Below are positions 15,811-24,810 of a stretch of DNA of 64,000 nucleotides, one piece after another. Source of the DNA: DASUBV01 sp963822485 (GTDB lineage: Bacteria; Actinomycetota; Actinomycetes; Streptosporangiales; Streptosporangiaceae); NCBI GenBank assembly GCA_963822485.1, contig CAWGHW010000031.1:1054001-1118000 (forward strand), in the 5' to 3' direction. The translations under genes and the position numbers were made by a program. Numbering within the stretch: the stretch's first letter is position 1; each line of letters starts with the position of its first letter. The notes beneath the pieces are model-generated. The model had not been told where the DNA came from. It made no database searches and saw nothing but the letters and a program-made list of their open reading frames with translations.

Positions 15811-17237
15811 TGCGGGCCGCGCTGGTCTTGCCACAGCGCGGTGCGGGCCGAGATGTAGTGGTCGAAGTCCTCGGGGCTGTGCTGGAGGGCCAGCAGCGGC
15901 GAGGTACTCACCTGGGCCAGCGGCACCGGCAGGTGCGACACCATCTCGGCCTGGAGCTGCTGCAGGTGCGACACGTGCCCGGCGGCCGGGTTGGCCCCGC
16001 CGGACACCGGGGCGGTGACCCCGGCCAGCGGGTCGTCGGTGCGCGGCGTGGTCAGCGTCAGCACGTCGCCCACGTCCTGCGCCGCCGCGTCGCGGGCGGT
16101 CAGCGCGGGCAGCGCCCAGCGCGTCTCCACCGTCTTGAGCACCGACGTGTGGTCGAGCGGCATGTCGCCCGGCGGCCGGAACACCGTGCCCGCCTCGATC
16201 AGCGGGGACACCAGCACCGCCGGGACCCGGACCCCGAACCGGGTGAAGTCGAAGCCGTACTCGCCGACCGTGGCGTCCGGGGGGATGGCGCCCGAGGGCG
16301 GCGCCACGTGGTCGTAGCAGCCGCCGTGCTCGTCGTAGGTGATGATCAGCAGGGTCTGGTCCCAGGCCGGGCCGCCGCGCAGCGCCTCGTAGACCTGCTG
16401 GATGAGCTGCTCGCCCAGGGAGACGTCGTAGTTGGGGTGCTGGCTGTTGCCCGTCGAGCTCCAGCTCGGCTCCATGAACGAGTACGCGGCCAGCGTGCCC
16501 GCGGCCGCGTCGGCCTGGAAGTCCTTGAACTTGCCGATGTTCGTGTCCGGCGCCTTGACCGTGTCCGGGAAGTCGAGCCGGGTCAGCGGCGACGAGGTGT
16601 AGCCGTAGATCTTCCAGCTCAGGTTGTGGTCGGTCATCAGGCCGAAGATGCTCGGCACCGTGAACGACTTGGTGGCGTCGTCCATGTGCCCCTGGCTGGT
16701 CGCCGCGCAGGCGAACGCCCGGTTCGGCATCGTCTCGGTCGGCACCGAGGCGTACCAGTGGTCGCAGACGGCGAAGCCCCTGGCCAGCCCGGACAGGATG
16801 GGCAGCGCGGCGGGCGGGAAGATGCCCATGATGTTGGTCGCCACGGTGCCGGCGTCGATGCCGTAATGGTTGGCCGTGTCGTAGGCGATGGCCGAGGCGA
16901 AGTTGGTGACGAAGCCGGTGTTGGTGGCCGTCGGCGGGGTGGGCGCCTTGGTGGACCCGAACAGCTGCTGGTTGGTGTTGACGTAGCCCTCGCCGGGGTC
17001 GGCCCCGGGCATGAAGTACGCGCCGGGCTGCGTCACGTCGATCTGGTAGACGGTCACCGGCTTGCCGGTCGAGTCCGGGTTCGACTCGGTCCCGGTCAGG
17101 CCCTCGAATGGCTGCCCGGTCGGGCTCACGTTGCCGGAATCCGCGTAGAGAAATCCCAGCATGTGGTCAAATGACCGGTTTTCGAGCATCAGGTGAACGA
17201 TGTGCTGAATGGAGCCCAGCTGATTCGGCATGCTCAT
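15807..17237 (-). CDS. Phosphoesterase family protein (phospholipase C / acid phosphatase type)
   Basis: 476 residues of the bacterial phospholipase C/AcpA phosphoesterase family. Visible are the N-terminal metal motif MLENRSFDHMLG near residue 18, the PNRAF block (ETMPNRAFACAATSQG), the EPSW element and DEHGGCYDHV, and the DHTS motif (PLDHTSVLKTVE). These are the usual metal and phosphate ligands. ATG 17237 gives a start directly before the catalytic core; an upstream GTG at 17309 would add a 24-residue tail. Either way there is no signal peptide, unusual for a family normally exported by Tat. Shares a 4-bp stop overlap with the permease gene. Confidence 0.9.
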   Translation of the reverse strand: MSMPNQLGSIQHIVHLMLENRSFDHMLGFLYADSGNVSPTGQPFEGLTGTESNPDSTGKPVTVYQIDVTQPGAYFMPGADPGEGYVNTNQQLFGSTKAPTPPTATNTGFVTNFASAIAYDTANHYGIDAGTVATNIMGIFPPAALPILSGLARGFAVCDHWYASVPTETMPNRAFACAATSQGHMDDATKSFTVPSIFGLMTDHNLSWKIYGYTSSPLTRLDFPDTVKAPDTNIGKFKDFQADAAAGTLAAYSFMEPSWSSTGNSQHPNYDVSLGEQLIQQVYEALRGGPAWDQTLLIITYDEHGGCYDHVAPPSGAIPPDATVGEYGFDFTRFGVRVPAVLVSPLIEAGTVFRPPGDMPLDHTSVLKTVETRWALPALTARDAAAQDVGDVLTLTTPRTDDPLAGVTAPVSGGANPAAGHVSHLQQLQAEMVSHLPVPLAQVSTSPLLALQHSPEDFDHYISARTALWQDQRGPH

Positions 17238-17348
17238 TCTTTTACCGGGACCGCCCGCCGCTGGCCAGCCAGTCGGCCCAGATAGACGCGGATAGGAGTA
17301 ACTATTCACGGGCCGCTGATACTCGTCGGCTCCGGCTCAGGGCAGCGA

Positions 17349-17354
17349 TATGCT
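17349..17354 (+). promoter_or_regulatory. -10 hexamer, leaderless start
   Basis: TATGCT ends 6 nt before GTG 17361; no Shine-Dalgarno. Confidence 0.5.
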
Positions 17355-17360
17355 CCAGCA

Positions 17361-17732
17361 GTGGAAAACCAGGCCGAGCTCATCATCCAGCTGCCCCGCG
17401 ACAGCTCCGTCGACGTGCACCTGCGCGAGGAGCCGCCGGCCAGCCTGACCGACCGCCGGGTGGTGCTCGAGCACCTGTCCGCGGGCCCCGACGGCACGCT
17501 GACGCCCCCGGAGGCGGGCGAGATCCTGCTCACCGTGCCGTCCCCGGAGGCGCTGCGCCGCAATCCCGACTACGTGCTCGAGGTGGTCACCGCGGCCGAG
17601 GAGGACGGCGGCCCGCTGGTGCTGCTGGTCGAGGGGGCCGAGTACCTGCGCGACGACGAGATCGCCCCGGTGCTGGACGCCGCGGCGGCCACCAAGCGCG
17701 TGCTGATCCTGCGCATCCTCGAGGGCGTCTAG
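17361..17732 (+). CDS. Hypothetical protein, 123 residues
   Basis: Small acidic soluble protein starting at GTG 17361, supported by a -10-like TATGCT 6 nt upstream and by G/C-biased codons throughout. No signal peptide, TM segment or known motif. The C-terminal half has alternating hydrophobic strands (GPLVLLVEGAEYL, RVLILRILEGV) around an acidic helix. It is convergent with lon and shares its triple-hairpin terminator. Family not recognised. Confidence 0.75.
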   Translation: MENQAELIIQLPRDSSVDVHLREEPPASLTDRRVVLEHLSAGPDGTLTPPEAGEILLTVPSPEALRRNPDYVLEVVTAAEEDGGPLVLLVEGAEYLRDDEIAPVLDAAAATKRVLILRILEGV

Positions 17733-17745
17733 GCCCCAGAACGCC

Positions 17746-17880
17746 AGCGGCCGGGCCCGCGGGCGGGCCCGGCCGCTTCTGCTCCAAACACAGCGGCCCG
17801 GTCCGCCGGGCGGGCCGGGCCGCTTCTGCTCCAAACACAGCGGCCCGGTCCGCCGACTCACGTCGGCGGACCGGGCCGCT
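17746..17880. terminator. Three tandem GC-rich hairpins
   Basis: Hairpin arms: 17746-17760/17763-17777, 17792-17807/17809-17824 and 17839-17857/17862-17880 (19 bp, loop TCAC). They are separated by a repeated spacer GCTTCTGCTCCAAACACAG. Lies between two convergent genes, so it can terminate both ways. Confidence 0.85.
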
Positions 17881-17899
17881 GCTTTCTGGCCTAGCTACC

Positions 17900-20275
17900 T
17901 CAGGCGGCCACGGCCGCGGGGGAGTTGGCGGGCTCGAGGGCCCGGCTGAGCACCTCGCGGACATCGCTGACCGCGTGGATCTCCAGCGCCTCCCGCACGT
18001 TCTCGGGCACGTCCTCCAGGTCGGGCTCATTCCGCTTGGGGATGAGCACCGTGGTGATCCCGGCCCGGTGGGCGGCGAGCAGCTTCTGCTTCACCCCGCC
18101 GATCGGGAGCACCCGGCCGGTCAGTGACACCTCACCGGTCATCGCCACGTCCGACCGGACCAGCCGGCCCGACAGCAGCGAGGCCAGCGCGGTCGTCATC
18201 GTGACCCCGGCGCTGGGCCCGTCCTTGGGCACCGCGCCCGCGGGCACGTGGATGTGCACGCCGCGATCCTTCAGGTCAGCCACCGGGAGCTCCAGCTCCG
18301 CGCCGTGCGACCGCAGGTAGGACAGCGCGATCTGCGCCGACTCCTTCATCACGTCGCCGAGCTGTCCGGTCAGCGTGACGCCGGTCGGGCCCGTCTCCGG
18401 GTCGGCCAGCGAGGCCTCGATGAACAGCACGTCGCCGCCGGTCCCGGTCACCGCCAGGCCCGTGGCCACGCCCGGCAGCGCGGTCCGCTCGGCCGACTCC
18501 GGCGTGTGCCGGGGGTGGCCCAGGTACCCGTGCAGGTCGGCCTCGTCCACCGTGACCGGCAGCGTGGCCGCGCCGGTCGCCAGCTGCGCCGCGATCTTCC
18601 GCAGCACCTTGCCGACGGTCCGCTCCAGCGACCGCACCCCCGCCTCGCGGGTGTACTCCGCGGCCAGCTGGTGCAGCGCGGCGTCGGTCACGTCGACGTC
18701 GCCGGCCTCCAGGCCGGCCCGGTCCAGCTGCCGGGGCAGCAGATGGTCGCGGGCGATGATGACCTTCTCGTCCTCGGTGTAGCCGTCCAGCGTGATGAGC
18801 TCCATCCGGTCCAGCAGCGGGCCGGGGATGGACTCGAGCGCGTTCGCCGTGGCGATGAACAGCACGTCGGACAGGTCCAGCTCGACCTCGAGGTAGTGGT
18901 CGCGGAACGTGTGGTTCTGCGCCGGGTCCAGCACCTCGAGCAGGGCGGCCGTGGGGTCGCCGCGGTAGTCGGCGCCCAGCTTGTCCACCTCGTCCAGCAG
19001 GATCACCGGGTTCAGCGAGCCGGCCTCGCGGACGGCCCGGACGATGCGGCCCGGCAGCGCGCCGACGTAGGTGCGCCGGTGACCGCGGATCTCCGCCTCG
19101 TCCCGGACGCCGCCCAGCGCGACCCGGGCGAACTTGCGGCCCATGGCGCGGGCCACCGACTCACCCAGCGAGGTCTTGCCGACGCCGGGAGGACCAGCCA
19201 GCGCCAGCACGGCACCGCTGCGCCGCCCGCCGACCAGGGTCAGGCCCTTGTCCGCGCGCCGCTTGCGCACGGCCAGGTACTCGACGATCCGCTCCTTGAC
19301 GTCGTCCAGGCCCGCGTGGTCGGCGTCCAGCACCGCACGCGCCGCCGTGACGTCGTAGGCGTCATCGGTGGTGGTGTTCCACGGGATCTCCAGGACGGTG
19401 TCCAGCCAGGTCCGGATCCAGCCCGCCTCGGGCGACTGGTCGGAGCCCCGCTCCAGCTTGGCCGCCTCCTTGAGCGCGGCCTCGCGCACCTTCTCGGGCA
19501 GGTCCGCGGCCTCGATCCGGGCCCGGTAGTCCTCCTCCTCGGAGGCGGGCTCGCCGTCCAGGCCGGCCAGCTCCTTGCGGATGGCCGCGAGCTGCTGGCG
19601 CAGCAGGAACTCGCGCTGCTGCTTCTCCATGCCCTCGCGGACGTCGTTCTGGATCGTCTCGGCCACGTCCAGCTCAGCGAGCTGGTCGCGCGCCCAGCCG
19701 GCCAGCAGCTCAAGCCGCTGCTCCGGGTCGATGGTCTCCAGCAGCTGGTGGCGCTGCTCGAGTGAGAGGTAGCTGGCGTAGCCGGCGCTGTCGGCCAGCG
19801 CCGACGGGTCGGTGATCCGCTGCAGGGCGTCGACGACCTGCCAGGCGCCGCGCTTCTGCAGGATGGACACGGCCACGGTGCGGTACTCGCGGGCCAGCTC
19901 GTGGGCGCGCTCGGAGGCCGGCGGCTCGTCGACCACGGTCCCCTCCACCCACAGGGCCGCGCCGGGGCCAACGGTCCCGGAGCCGATCCGGACCCGGGAA
20001 ACGCCGCGGATCACCGCGGCGGGCTCACCGCTGGGCAGCCGTCCGACCTGCTCGATGGCAGCCAGGGTGCCCACGGGGGAGTACTTGCCATTCAGCCGCG
20101 GGACTAGCAGCAGCTGGGGCTTGGTTTCAGAGGAGTCGGGGGCCGACGCGGCCAGCCGTGCCGCCTCGATGGCCGCTCGGACCTCCGTGCCGGAGGTGTC
20201 CACCGGGACCACCATGGTAGGCAGCACGATGGTGTCGTCCAGCGGCAGCACCGGCAGCGAGAGGGTTTCGGGCAT
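17900..20275 (-). CDS. lon: ATP-dependent protease La
   Basis: 791-residue AAA+ serine protease that degrades misfolded and regulatory proteins in the cytosol. Domains in order: N-terminal substrate domain (about 1-200), coiled-coil and helical region (200-310), AAA+ module with Walker A GPPGVGKTS near 365 and Walker B ILLDEVDK, and the protease domain with the catalytic Ser in KDGPSAGVTM and Lys in GGVKQKLLAAHRAG. ATG 20275 is preferred because AGGAAG lies about 9 nt upstream; the GTG at 20284 is too close to it. No HspR (HAIR) box is visible; a CCGCTT-CT-AAGCGG inverted repeat lies 37 bp upstream. Confidence 0.97.
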   Translation of the reverse strand: MPETLSLPVLPLDDTIVLPTMVVPVDTSGTEVRAAIEAARLAASAPDSSETKPQLLLVPRLNGKYSPVGTLAAIEQVGRLPSGEPAAVIRGVSRVRIGSGTVGPGAALWVEGTVVDEPPASERAHELAREYRTVAVSILQKRGAWQVVDALQRITDPSALADSAGYASYLSLEQRHQLLETIDPEQRLELLAGWARDQLAELDVAETIQNDVREGMEKQQREFLLRQQLAAIRKELAGLDGEPASEEEDYRARIEAADLPEKVREAALKEAAKLERGSDQSPEAGWIRTWLDTVLEIPWNTTTDDAYDVTAARAVLDADHAGLDDVKERIVEYLAVRKRRADKGLTLVGGRRSGAVLALAGPPGVGKTSLGESVARAMGRKFARVALGGVRDEAEIRGHRRTYVGALPGRIVRAVREAGSLNPVILLDEVDKLGADYRGDPTAALLEVLDPAQNHTFRDHYLEVELDLSDVLFIATANALESIPGPLLDRMELITLDGYTEDEKVIIARDHLLPRQLDRAGLEAGDVDVTDAALHQLAAEYTREAGVRSLERTVGKVLRKIAAQLATGAATLPVTVDEADLHGYLGHPRHTPESAERTALPGVATGLAVTGTGGDVLFIEASLADPETGPTGVTLTGQLGDVMKESAQIALSYLRSHGAELELPVADLKDRGVHIHVPAGAVPKDGPSAGVTMTTALASLLSGRLVRSDVAMTGEVSLTGRVLPIGGVKQKLLAAHRAGITTVLIPKRNEPDLEDVPENVREALEIHAVSDVREVLSRALEPANSPAAVAA

Positions 20276-20424
20276 CGCGCTCACTTCCTGCGTCGCGTTT
20301 ACTTAATTACACCGCTTCTAAGCGGATGGGGCCTCCTTTTGTTCCCAGCTGGTTTCGCGGTCAGCGGACACCGATGTTTACCCTGATAAACCCCGAAATT
20401 ACTAACAAGGTTCGACGGCCTGGC

Positions 20425-20456
20425 GGCGGCTCCCCGACTGGGCGAGGGGAGCCGCC
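20425..20456 (-). terminator. Terminator of the sugar transporter operon
   Basis: Arms GGCGGCTCCCC (20425-20435) and GGGGAGCCGCC (20446-20456), 10-nt loop. Follows the last permease gene. The rest of 20276-20526 holds the lon promoter region and nothing else recognised. Confidence 0.6.
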
Positions 20457-20526
20457 GGCCGCAAACGCGGCCCTAGCCGGGGCCGTCGGAGGCGAGCTGG
20501 AGGCGAGCTGGGTGCGGAGCCGCCGG

Positions 20527-21417
20527 CTACTTGACCGAGCCCGCGGTGAGCCCGCCCACCACGCGCCGCTCGATCAGCGCGAACAGGATCAGCACCGGGA
20601 TGGTGGCCACCACCGAGGCGCCGAACAGGTGCTGCCAGTCCACCGTGTACTGGCCGATGAAGGAGTCCAGGCGGACGGTCAGCGGGGTCACGTCATTGCT
20701 GGTCGTCAGCGTGAGCGCGGCGATGAACTCATTCCAGGCCGCGATGAACGTGAAGATCAGCGCGGTCACCACGCCGGGCATGGCCAGCGGCAGCGTGACC
20801 CGGCGCAGCGTGCCCAGCCGGCCGCTGCCGTCGACCATGGCCGCCTCCTCGATCTCCACCGGGATCGAGGCGAAGTAGGCGCTGAGGATCCACACCGCGA
20901 AGGCCAGGTTGAAGCCCGCGTTGACCAGGATCAGCGACCACACCGTGTCGAGCAGGTGGAAGCTCAGGAACTCCTTGTAGATGCCGACGATCAGCGCGGT
21001 CGGCTGGAGGATCTGGGTGGCCAGCACGATGATCAGGAACACGCGCCGCCCCCGGAACCGGTGCCGCGCGGTGTAGTAGGCCGCGGGCATGGCCACCAGG
21101 GCGACCAGCACCGTGGCGCCCAGCGCCACCTCCAGGCTGACCCGCAGGCTGGTGGTGATCCCGAACGCCGAGCCCCACATGTTGGTGAGATTGGACCAGG
21201 CGAAGTGGTGGGGCAGGTAGTTGGGCGCCAGCAGCTCGCGCTGCGGCCGCAGCGCCGTGATCACCATCTCCAGGTAGGGCAGCAGGAAGATGATCGCGAT
21301 GAGGTAGGCCGCGGCCGCGACGAGCGCGGTCCGGGCTCGCGGCAGGCGGCCGCGGGCCGCGCGGCGGGCGGCCGCCGGGCGCGCGGCCGGGCGGGGGGTG
21401 AGGGTTCCGGCCGTCAT
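20527..21417 (-). CDS. Carbohydrate ABC transporter permease, second subunit (MalG-like)
   Basis: 296 residues, six predicted TM helices, of the CUT1 sugar transporter class. The EAA loop is IEEAAMVDGSGRLGTLRRVTLPLAMPG near residue 185. An Arg/Ala-rich N-terminus precedes TM1. ATG 21417 lies 1 bp after the stop of the partner permease, indicating coupling. Ends near a GC-rich hairpin. Confidence 0.94.
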   Translation of the reverse strand: MTAGTLTPRPAARPAAARRAARGRLPRARTALVAAAAYLIAIIFLLPYLEMVITALRPQRELLAPNYLPHHFAWSNLTNMWGSAFGITTSLRVSLEVALGATVLVALVAMPAAYYTARHRFRGRRVFLIIVLATQILQPTALIVGIYKEFLSFHLLDTVWSLILVNAGFNLAFAVWILSAYFASIPVEIEEAAMVDGSGRLGTLRRVTLPLAMPGVVTALIFTFIAAWNEFIAALTLTTSNDVTPLTVRLDSFIGQYTVDWQHLFGASVVATIPVLILFALIERRVVGGLTAGSVK

Positions 21418-21418
21418 G

Positions 21419-22410
21419 TCAGCTCGCCTCCTGCTTGCCCCAGTTGCTGATCCGCAGGTAGATGAGCACGATCACGATGATCAGCGTGAAGTTGACGATG
21501 GACATGGCGGCGGCCTGGCCGACGAAGCTCTCCTTGAGGTTGTACATGAACACCGTGGTCGTGTTGGTCTCGTAGCCGGGACCGCCGCGGGTCATCTCCC
21601 AGATGATCGGGAAGGAGTTGAAGACGTTCATCAGGTTGATGACCGCCGCGACGATGAACGCCGGCCGCAGCAGCGGCAGGGTGATCGCCCGGTAGCTGCG
21701 CCACCGGGTCGCGCCGTCGATCCGGGCCGCCTCGAACAGGTCGCCGGGGATGGCCTGGAGCCCGGCCAGCAGCGTGTAGGTGGTGAACGGCAGCGACACG
21801 AACACCGCCACGCCGATCATCCAGGCCATCGCGCTGTCCGGCCGGCCCAGCCACGAGGCCTGGTTGGACTCCAGGTGGGGCAGCAGGCCGAGCTGGTGCA
21901 GGAACACGTTGATCACGCCGTTGCCGGGCTGCAGCATCCAGCGGAAGATCAGCGCGGTCATCATCACCGACGCCGCCCACGGCGCGATCAGGGCCCAGCG
22001 GACCACCCGCCGGCCGGGGAAGCGCTGGTTGAACAGCTGAGCCAGGCCGAGCGACAGCACCATGGTGATGGCCACCACCGAGACCACCCAGACCACGGTG
22101 CGGACCAGGATGCCGGGCAGGTTCGGGTTGTGGAACAGCGTGGTGTAGTTGCCCCCGCCGGCCGACCCGATCGTCACGCCGATGGGCGTGATGTTCTCGG
22201 TGGAGGTCTGGATCAGCGTCACCACCGGCCACAGCACCACCACGCCGATCAGGATCAGCGCCGGACCGAGCCAGATCAGCGGCTCCAGCCGCCGGATCGG
22301 GCCCCGGCCGGCCCGCCGTGACCCCGGCCCCGGCCGGGGCCGGAGCCTGGCCGGCGGCTGGCCTGCCGTGGCCGCTTGCCCGTCGTCTCCGCGGCCGCGA
22401 CGTCCGACAC
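21419..22410 (-). CDS. Carbohydrate ABC transporter permease, first subunit (MalF-like); start or frame uncertain
   Basis: Six-TM sugar permease (EAA loop LFEAARIDGATRWRSYRAITLPLLRP). The downstream frame has no ATG, GTG or TTG between the binding-protein gene and TM1. Either translation starts at CTG 22420, which overlaps the upstream stop as CTGA, or it starts at GTG 22410 in another frame and a one-base indel lies in the GC run near 22315-22335. The second option gives a normal-looking N-terminus (SDVAAAETTGKRPRQ) and is preferred here. About 331 residues. Confidence 0.85.
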
Positions 22411-22416
22411 GCCGCC

Positions 22417-23697
22417 TCAGCTGCTGCCGTTGACGGCGGTCTGCTGGATGGCGGCCAGGATCTTCGCGGGGTTGCCCGTGATGGCCTGGCCGATCGTGGT
22501 CTGGATCTGGTCCTGCACCGTGGTCCAGTTGGCCAGCGAGGGGTAGTTCACCGACTCCGGGATGTTCTTGAGGAACGCCGCGAACATCGGGTTGCGGCCC
22601 ATCACCTGGGCGGCGCTGTTCGTGGCCGGCAGCAGGTCGTACTCGTTGTCGAACTGGAGCTGGTACTTGTCCTGGTAGGCGAAGTCCAGGAACTTCCTGA
22701 TCGCCGCCTTGTGGCCGCCGGTGTTGAAAGCCACGATGTCGTCGTGCACGCCCAGTGTGGACTGGAGCGGGCCGGCCTTGCCCGGCACGTCGGCGGTGGC
22801 GTAGTCGGCCGCCTTGAGCGTGCCCGCGGCCTGGATGATCGGGATCACGGCCGGGGAACCGAGCACCATGCCGATCTTGCCCGCCGCGAACTGGGCCCAG
22901 ACGTCCTTGCGGTCGGTCGTGCCGGGGCTGGGCTGGGTGTCGCCCGCCTTTACCATGCTGGCCATGAACTTCAGCGTGGCCACGTTCTGCGCGCTGTCGA
23001 TGTCGTACTTGCCCGCGCTGTTCAGGTAGCCGCCGCCGTTGCCCAGGAACCACAGCAGCGACTCGGCCTGCGCCTCCTCGCTGCCCAGCGGCATGCCGTA
23101 GCCGATGTCGCCCTTCTTCTTGATCGCGGCCGCGTCCGACTTGAGCTGGGCCCAGGTCTGCGGCGGCGCGGAGATCCCGGCCGCGGCGAAGATCTTCTTG
23201 TTGTAGTACAGCGCCCTGGTGCTGGTCGTGAACGGGATGCCGTAGTCAGTGCCCTGGTACTGGCCGTCCTTGAGGAACGTCGGGATCAGGTTCTTCATGA
23301 CGCTCGGCGACAGCACCTGGGCGTCGGGGTAGAGCAGGTGGCTCTGCGCGAACTGCGGCGCGGCGTCGCCCTCGAGGATGTCGGGGAACTGCTTGTTCTG
23401 GACCAGGGTCTGCACCTTGTTCGGGAAGTCGGTCCAGTCCACCGTCTGCACGTTGACGGTGATGCCCGGGTTGGCCTTGTGGAAGGCGGCCGCGATGGCG
23501 TCCCAGTACTTGGAGGTGCTGTTGGCCGGACCAGTGCCGTAGTCGGCGCCGAAGAAGTTCAGCGTGGTCGAGCTCGACGAACCACCGCTCGACGAAGATC
23601 CGCAGCCAGTCAGGACCGAGATCGCCGCTAGCGCCGCCGCGCCGGTCGCGATGCCCAGCCGCGCCTGCCCTGGCCCCATAGGCAGCCGTCGCCTCAT
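22417..23697 (-). CDS. Sugar ABC transporter substrate-binding lipoprotein
   Basis: 426 residues, family 1 extracellular solute-binding protein. Lipoprotein signal: RRRLPMGPGQARLG then a hydrophobic core and lipobox VLTGC, followed by a Ser/Gly linker. Mature motifs are typical of CUT1 binders (DWTDFPNKVQTLVQNKQFPDIL, GIPFTTSTRALYYNKKIF). GAGGAGAA lies 8 nt upstream of ATG 23697. First gene of the operon; no ATPase gene is linked, so a shared MsiK-type ATPase elsewhere probably serves it, as is common in actinomycetes. Sugar unknown. Confidence 0.94.
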   Translation of the reverse strand: MRRRLPMGPGQARLGIATGAAALAAISVLTGCGSSSSGGSSSSTTLNFFGADYGTGPANSTSKYWDAIAAAFHKANPGITVNVQTVDWTDFPNKVQTLVQNKQFPDILEGDAAPQFAQSHLLYPDAQVLSPSVMKNLIPTFLKDGQYQGTDYGIPFTTSTRALYYNKKIFAAAGISAPPQTWAQLKSDAAAIKKKGDIGYGMPLGSEEAQAESLLWFLGNGGGYLNSAGKYDIDSAQNVATLKFMASMVKAGDTQPSPGTTDRKDVWAQFAAGKIGMVLGSPAVIPIIQAAGTLKAADYATADVPGKAGPLQSTLGVHDDIVAFNTGGHKAAIRKFLDFAYQDKYQLQFDNEYDLLPATNSAAQVMGRNPMFAAFLKNIPESVNYPSLANWTTVQDQIQTTIGQAITGNPAKILAAIQQTAVNGSS

Positions 23698-23775
23698 CTG
23701 ATCTTCTCCTCGCCGTGAAGGCGGCGCCCAGATGCCCGGCGCGCGCCGTTTTTGTCGGTTCTGCGAACCCGGTTC

Positions 23776-23796
23776 CACGGGAGTTAACACCCCGTG
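23776..23796. promoter_or_regulatory. Inverted repeat upstream of sugar transporter
   Basis: CACGGG-N9-CCCGTG, about 80 bp upstream of the binding-protein start. Possible operator. The rest of 23698-24074 has an AT-richer core (23820-23900) that likely holds the promoter. Confidence 0.35.
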
Positions 23797-24005
23797 CCAC
23801 GGCGGATCTAGAGGGTGAGCTGAATTTTTACGAAAGTTTCCTGTCTGTATCTCAAGGGTAAGTTCTGCCAACAAACCAGGGTAAAACGTGTGCTTCCTGG
23901 GGTAACTGAGTCGGGGCCACCCAAGATCGTGCCGGCTGGCCTGGCTGCCGGTGTCGGCTGCCGGTGCTGGTCGGCGGACAGTCCGGGTCGGGCCCAGTGG
24001 TCCAG

Positions 24006-24067
24006 CGACGTGGTTGTTGCGCTCATGTCGCTGGTACGACGTGGTTGTTGCGCCCACGTCGCTGCGG
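24006..24067. repeat. 31-bp tandem repeat, two copies
   Basis: The segment CGACGTGGTTGTTGCGC occurs at 24006-24022 and 24037-24053, each followed by a CATGTCGCT or CACGTCGCT block. Confidence 0.9.
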
Positions 24068-24074
24068 CCTGCGG

Positions 24075-24788
24075 TCAGCCCATGGGGTAGCGGCGGAGGC
24101 CGACCGCGTACTCGACCTCGGCGGCCAGGCCGATGTAGCCGGCCGCGTTGCGCAGGAACTCGTCCGGGTCGAAGTCGCCGCCCAGCCCCTCGATGTAGGC
24201 GCGGTGCTCGCGCAGCGAGGCGATGCCGGCCTCGATGGTGTCGGTCACGTCCACGAAGTGCGTCGGGTTGCCGACGGCGCTGACGTAGGCGTCGCGGATG
24301 GTGTCGCACCTGGGGCCGGCCTTGGGAAAGACCCACTCGTTGGCCGCGTCGCGGCAGGCGTCCAGCACCGCCAGCCCCACGGCCCGGTGGTCGGAGTGGT
24401 TGACCGGGCCCTCTTCGCCCCAGGTCAGGTCGAAGCTCATGGTGATCACGACCTCGGGCCGCAGCCGCCGGAACGCGGCGGCCAGGTCGCGGCGCAGCGG
24501 GAGGCCATACTCCACGACGCCGTCGACGTGGTCGAGGAACTGCACGTCGGTGACCCCGACCAGCGCGGCGCCGCGCATCTCCTCCTCGACCCGCAGCGGC
24601 CCGACCTCGGCCGGGTTCATGCCCGCGATGCCGGCCTCGCCCCTGGTGGCCAGCAGGTAGGCGACCTGCTTGCCCTGGCCGGTCCAGCGGGCCACGGCCG
24701 CGGCGGCGCCGTACTCCAGGTCATCGGGATGGGCGACGACGGCGACGGCCCGGTCCCAGTCCTCGGGCATGGGCTTCAACCCTGGCAC
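24075..24788 (-). CDS. PIG-L family zinc deacetylase
   Basis: 237-residue N-acetylglucosaminylphosphatidylinositol deacetylase-like (LmbE/MshB/BshB) enzyme. Metal motif AHPDD near residue 20 and the later NHSDH near 130; the LATRGEAG segment is also typical. GTG 24788 has GGAGG 5 nt upstream. Probably removes an acetyl from a sugar-containing thiol or natural-product intermediate; mycothiol pathway members (MshB, Mca) share these motifs but are longer, so it is left unnamed. Confidence 0.9.
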   Translation of the reverse strand: MPGLKPMPEDWDRAVAVVAHPDDLEYGAAAAVARWTGQGKQVAYLLATRGEAGIAGMNPAEVGPLRVEEEMRGAALVGVTDVQFLDHVDGVVEYGLPLRRDLAAAFRRLRPEVVITMSFDLTWGEEGPVNHSDHRAVGLAVLDACRDAANEWVFPKAGPRCDTIRDAYVSAVGNPTHFVDVTDTIEAGIASLREHRAYIEGLGGDFDPDEFLRNAAGYIGLAAEVEYAVGLRRYPMG

Positions 24789-24810
24789 GGCTACCTCCGG
24801 CGCGGTCGTG

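Noticed and set aside
14817..17174. 785-codon plus-strand frame over the permease and phosphoesterase
   Set aside because: It runs through both real genes in the wrong frame or strand and has Arg/Gly/Val-rich filler without a domain.
18248..19765. 505-codon frame opposite lon
   Set aside because: Antisense to the Lon AAA+ region; no motif and biased composition.
20312..20325. CCGCTT-CT-AAGCGG palindrome upstream of lon as a ClgR or HspR site
   Set aside because: Sequence does not fit the known HAIR (CTTGAGT-N7-ACTCAAG) or ClgR patterns; kept only as an unnamed repeat in the lon entry.
23808..24026. 72-codon minus-strand frame between the sugar operon and PIG-L
   Set aside because: No ribosome site and no domain; covers the promoter region and the 31-bp repeat.
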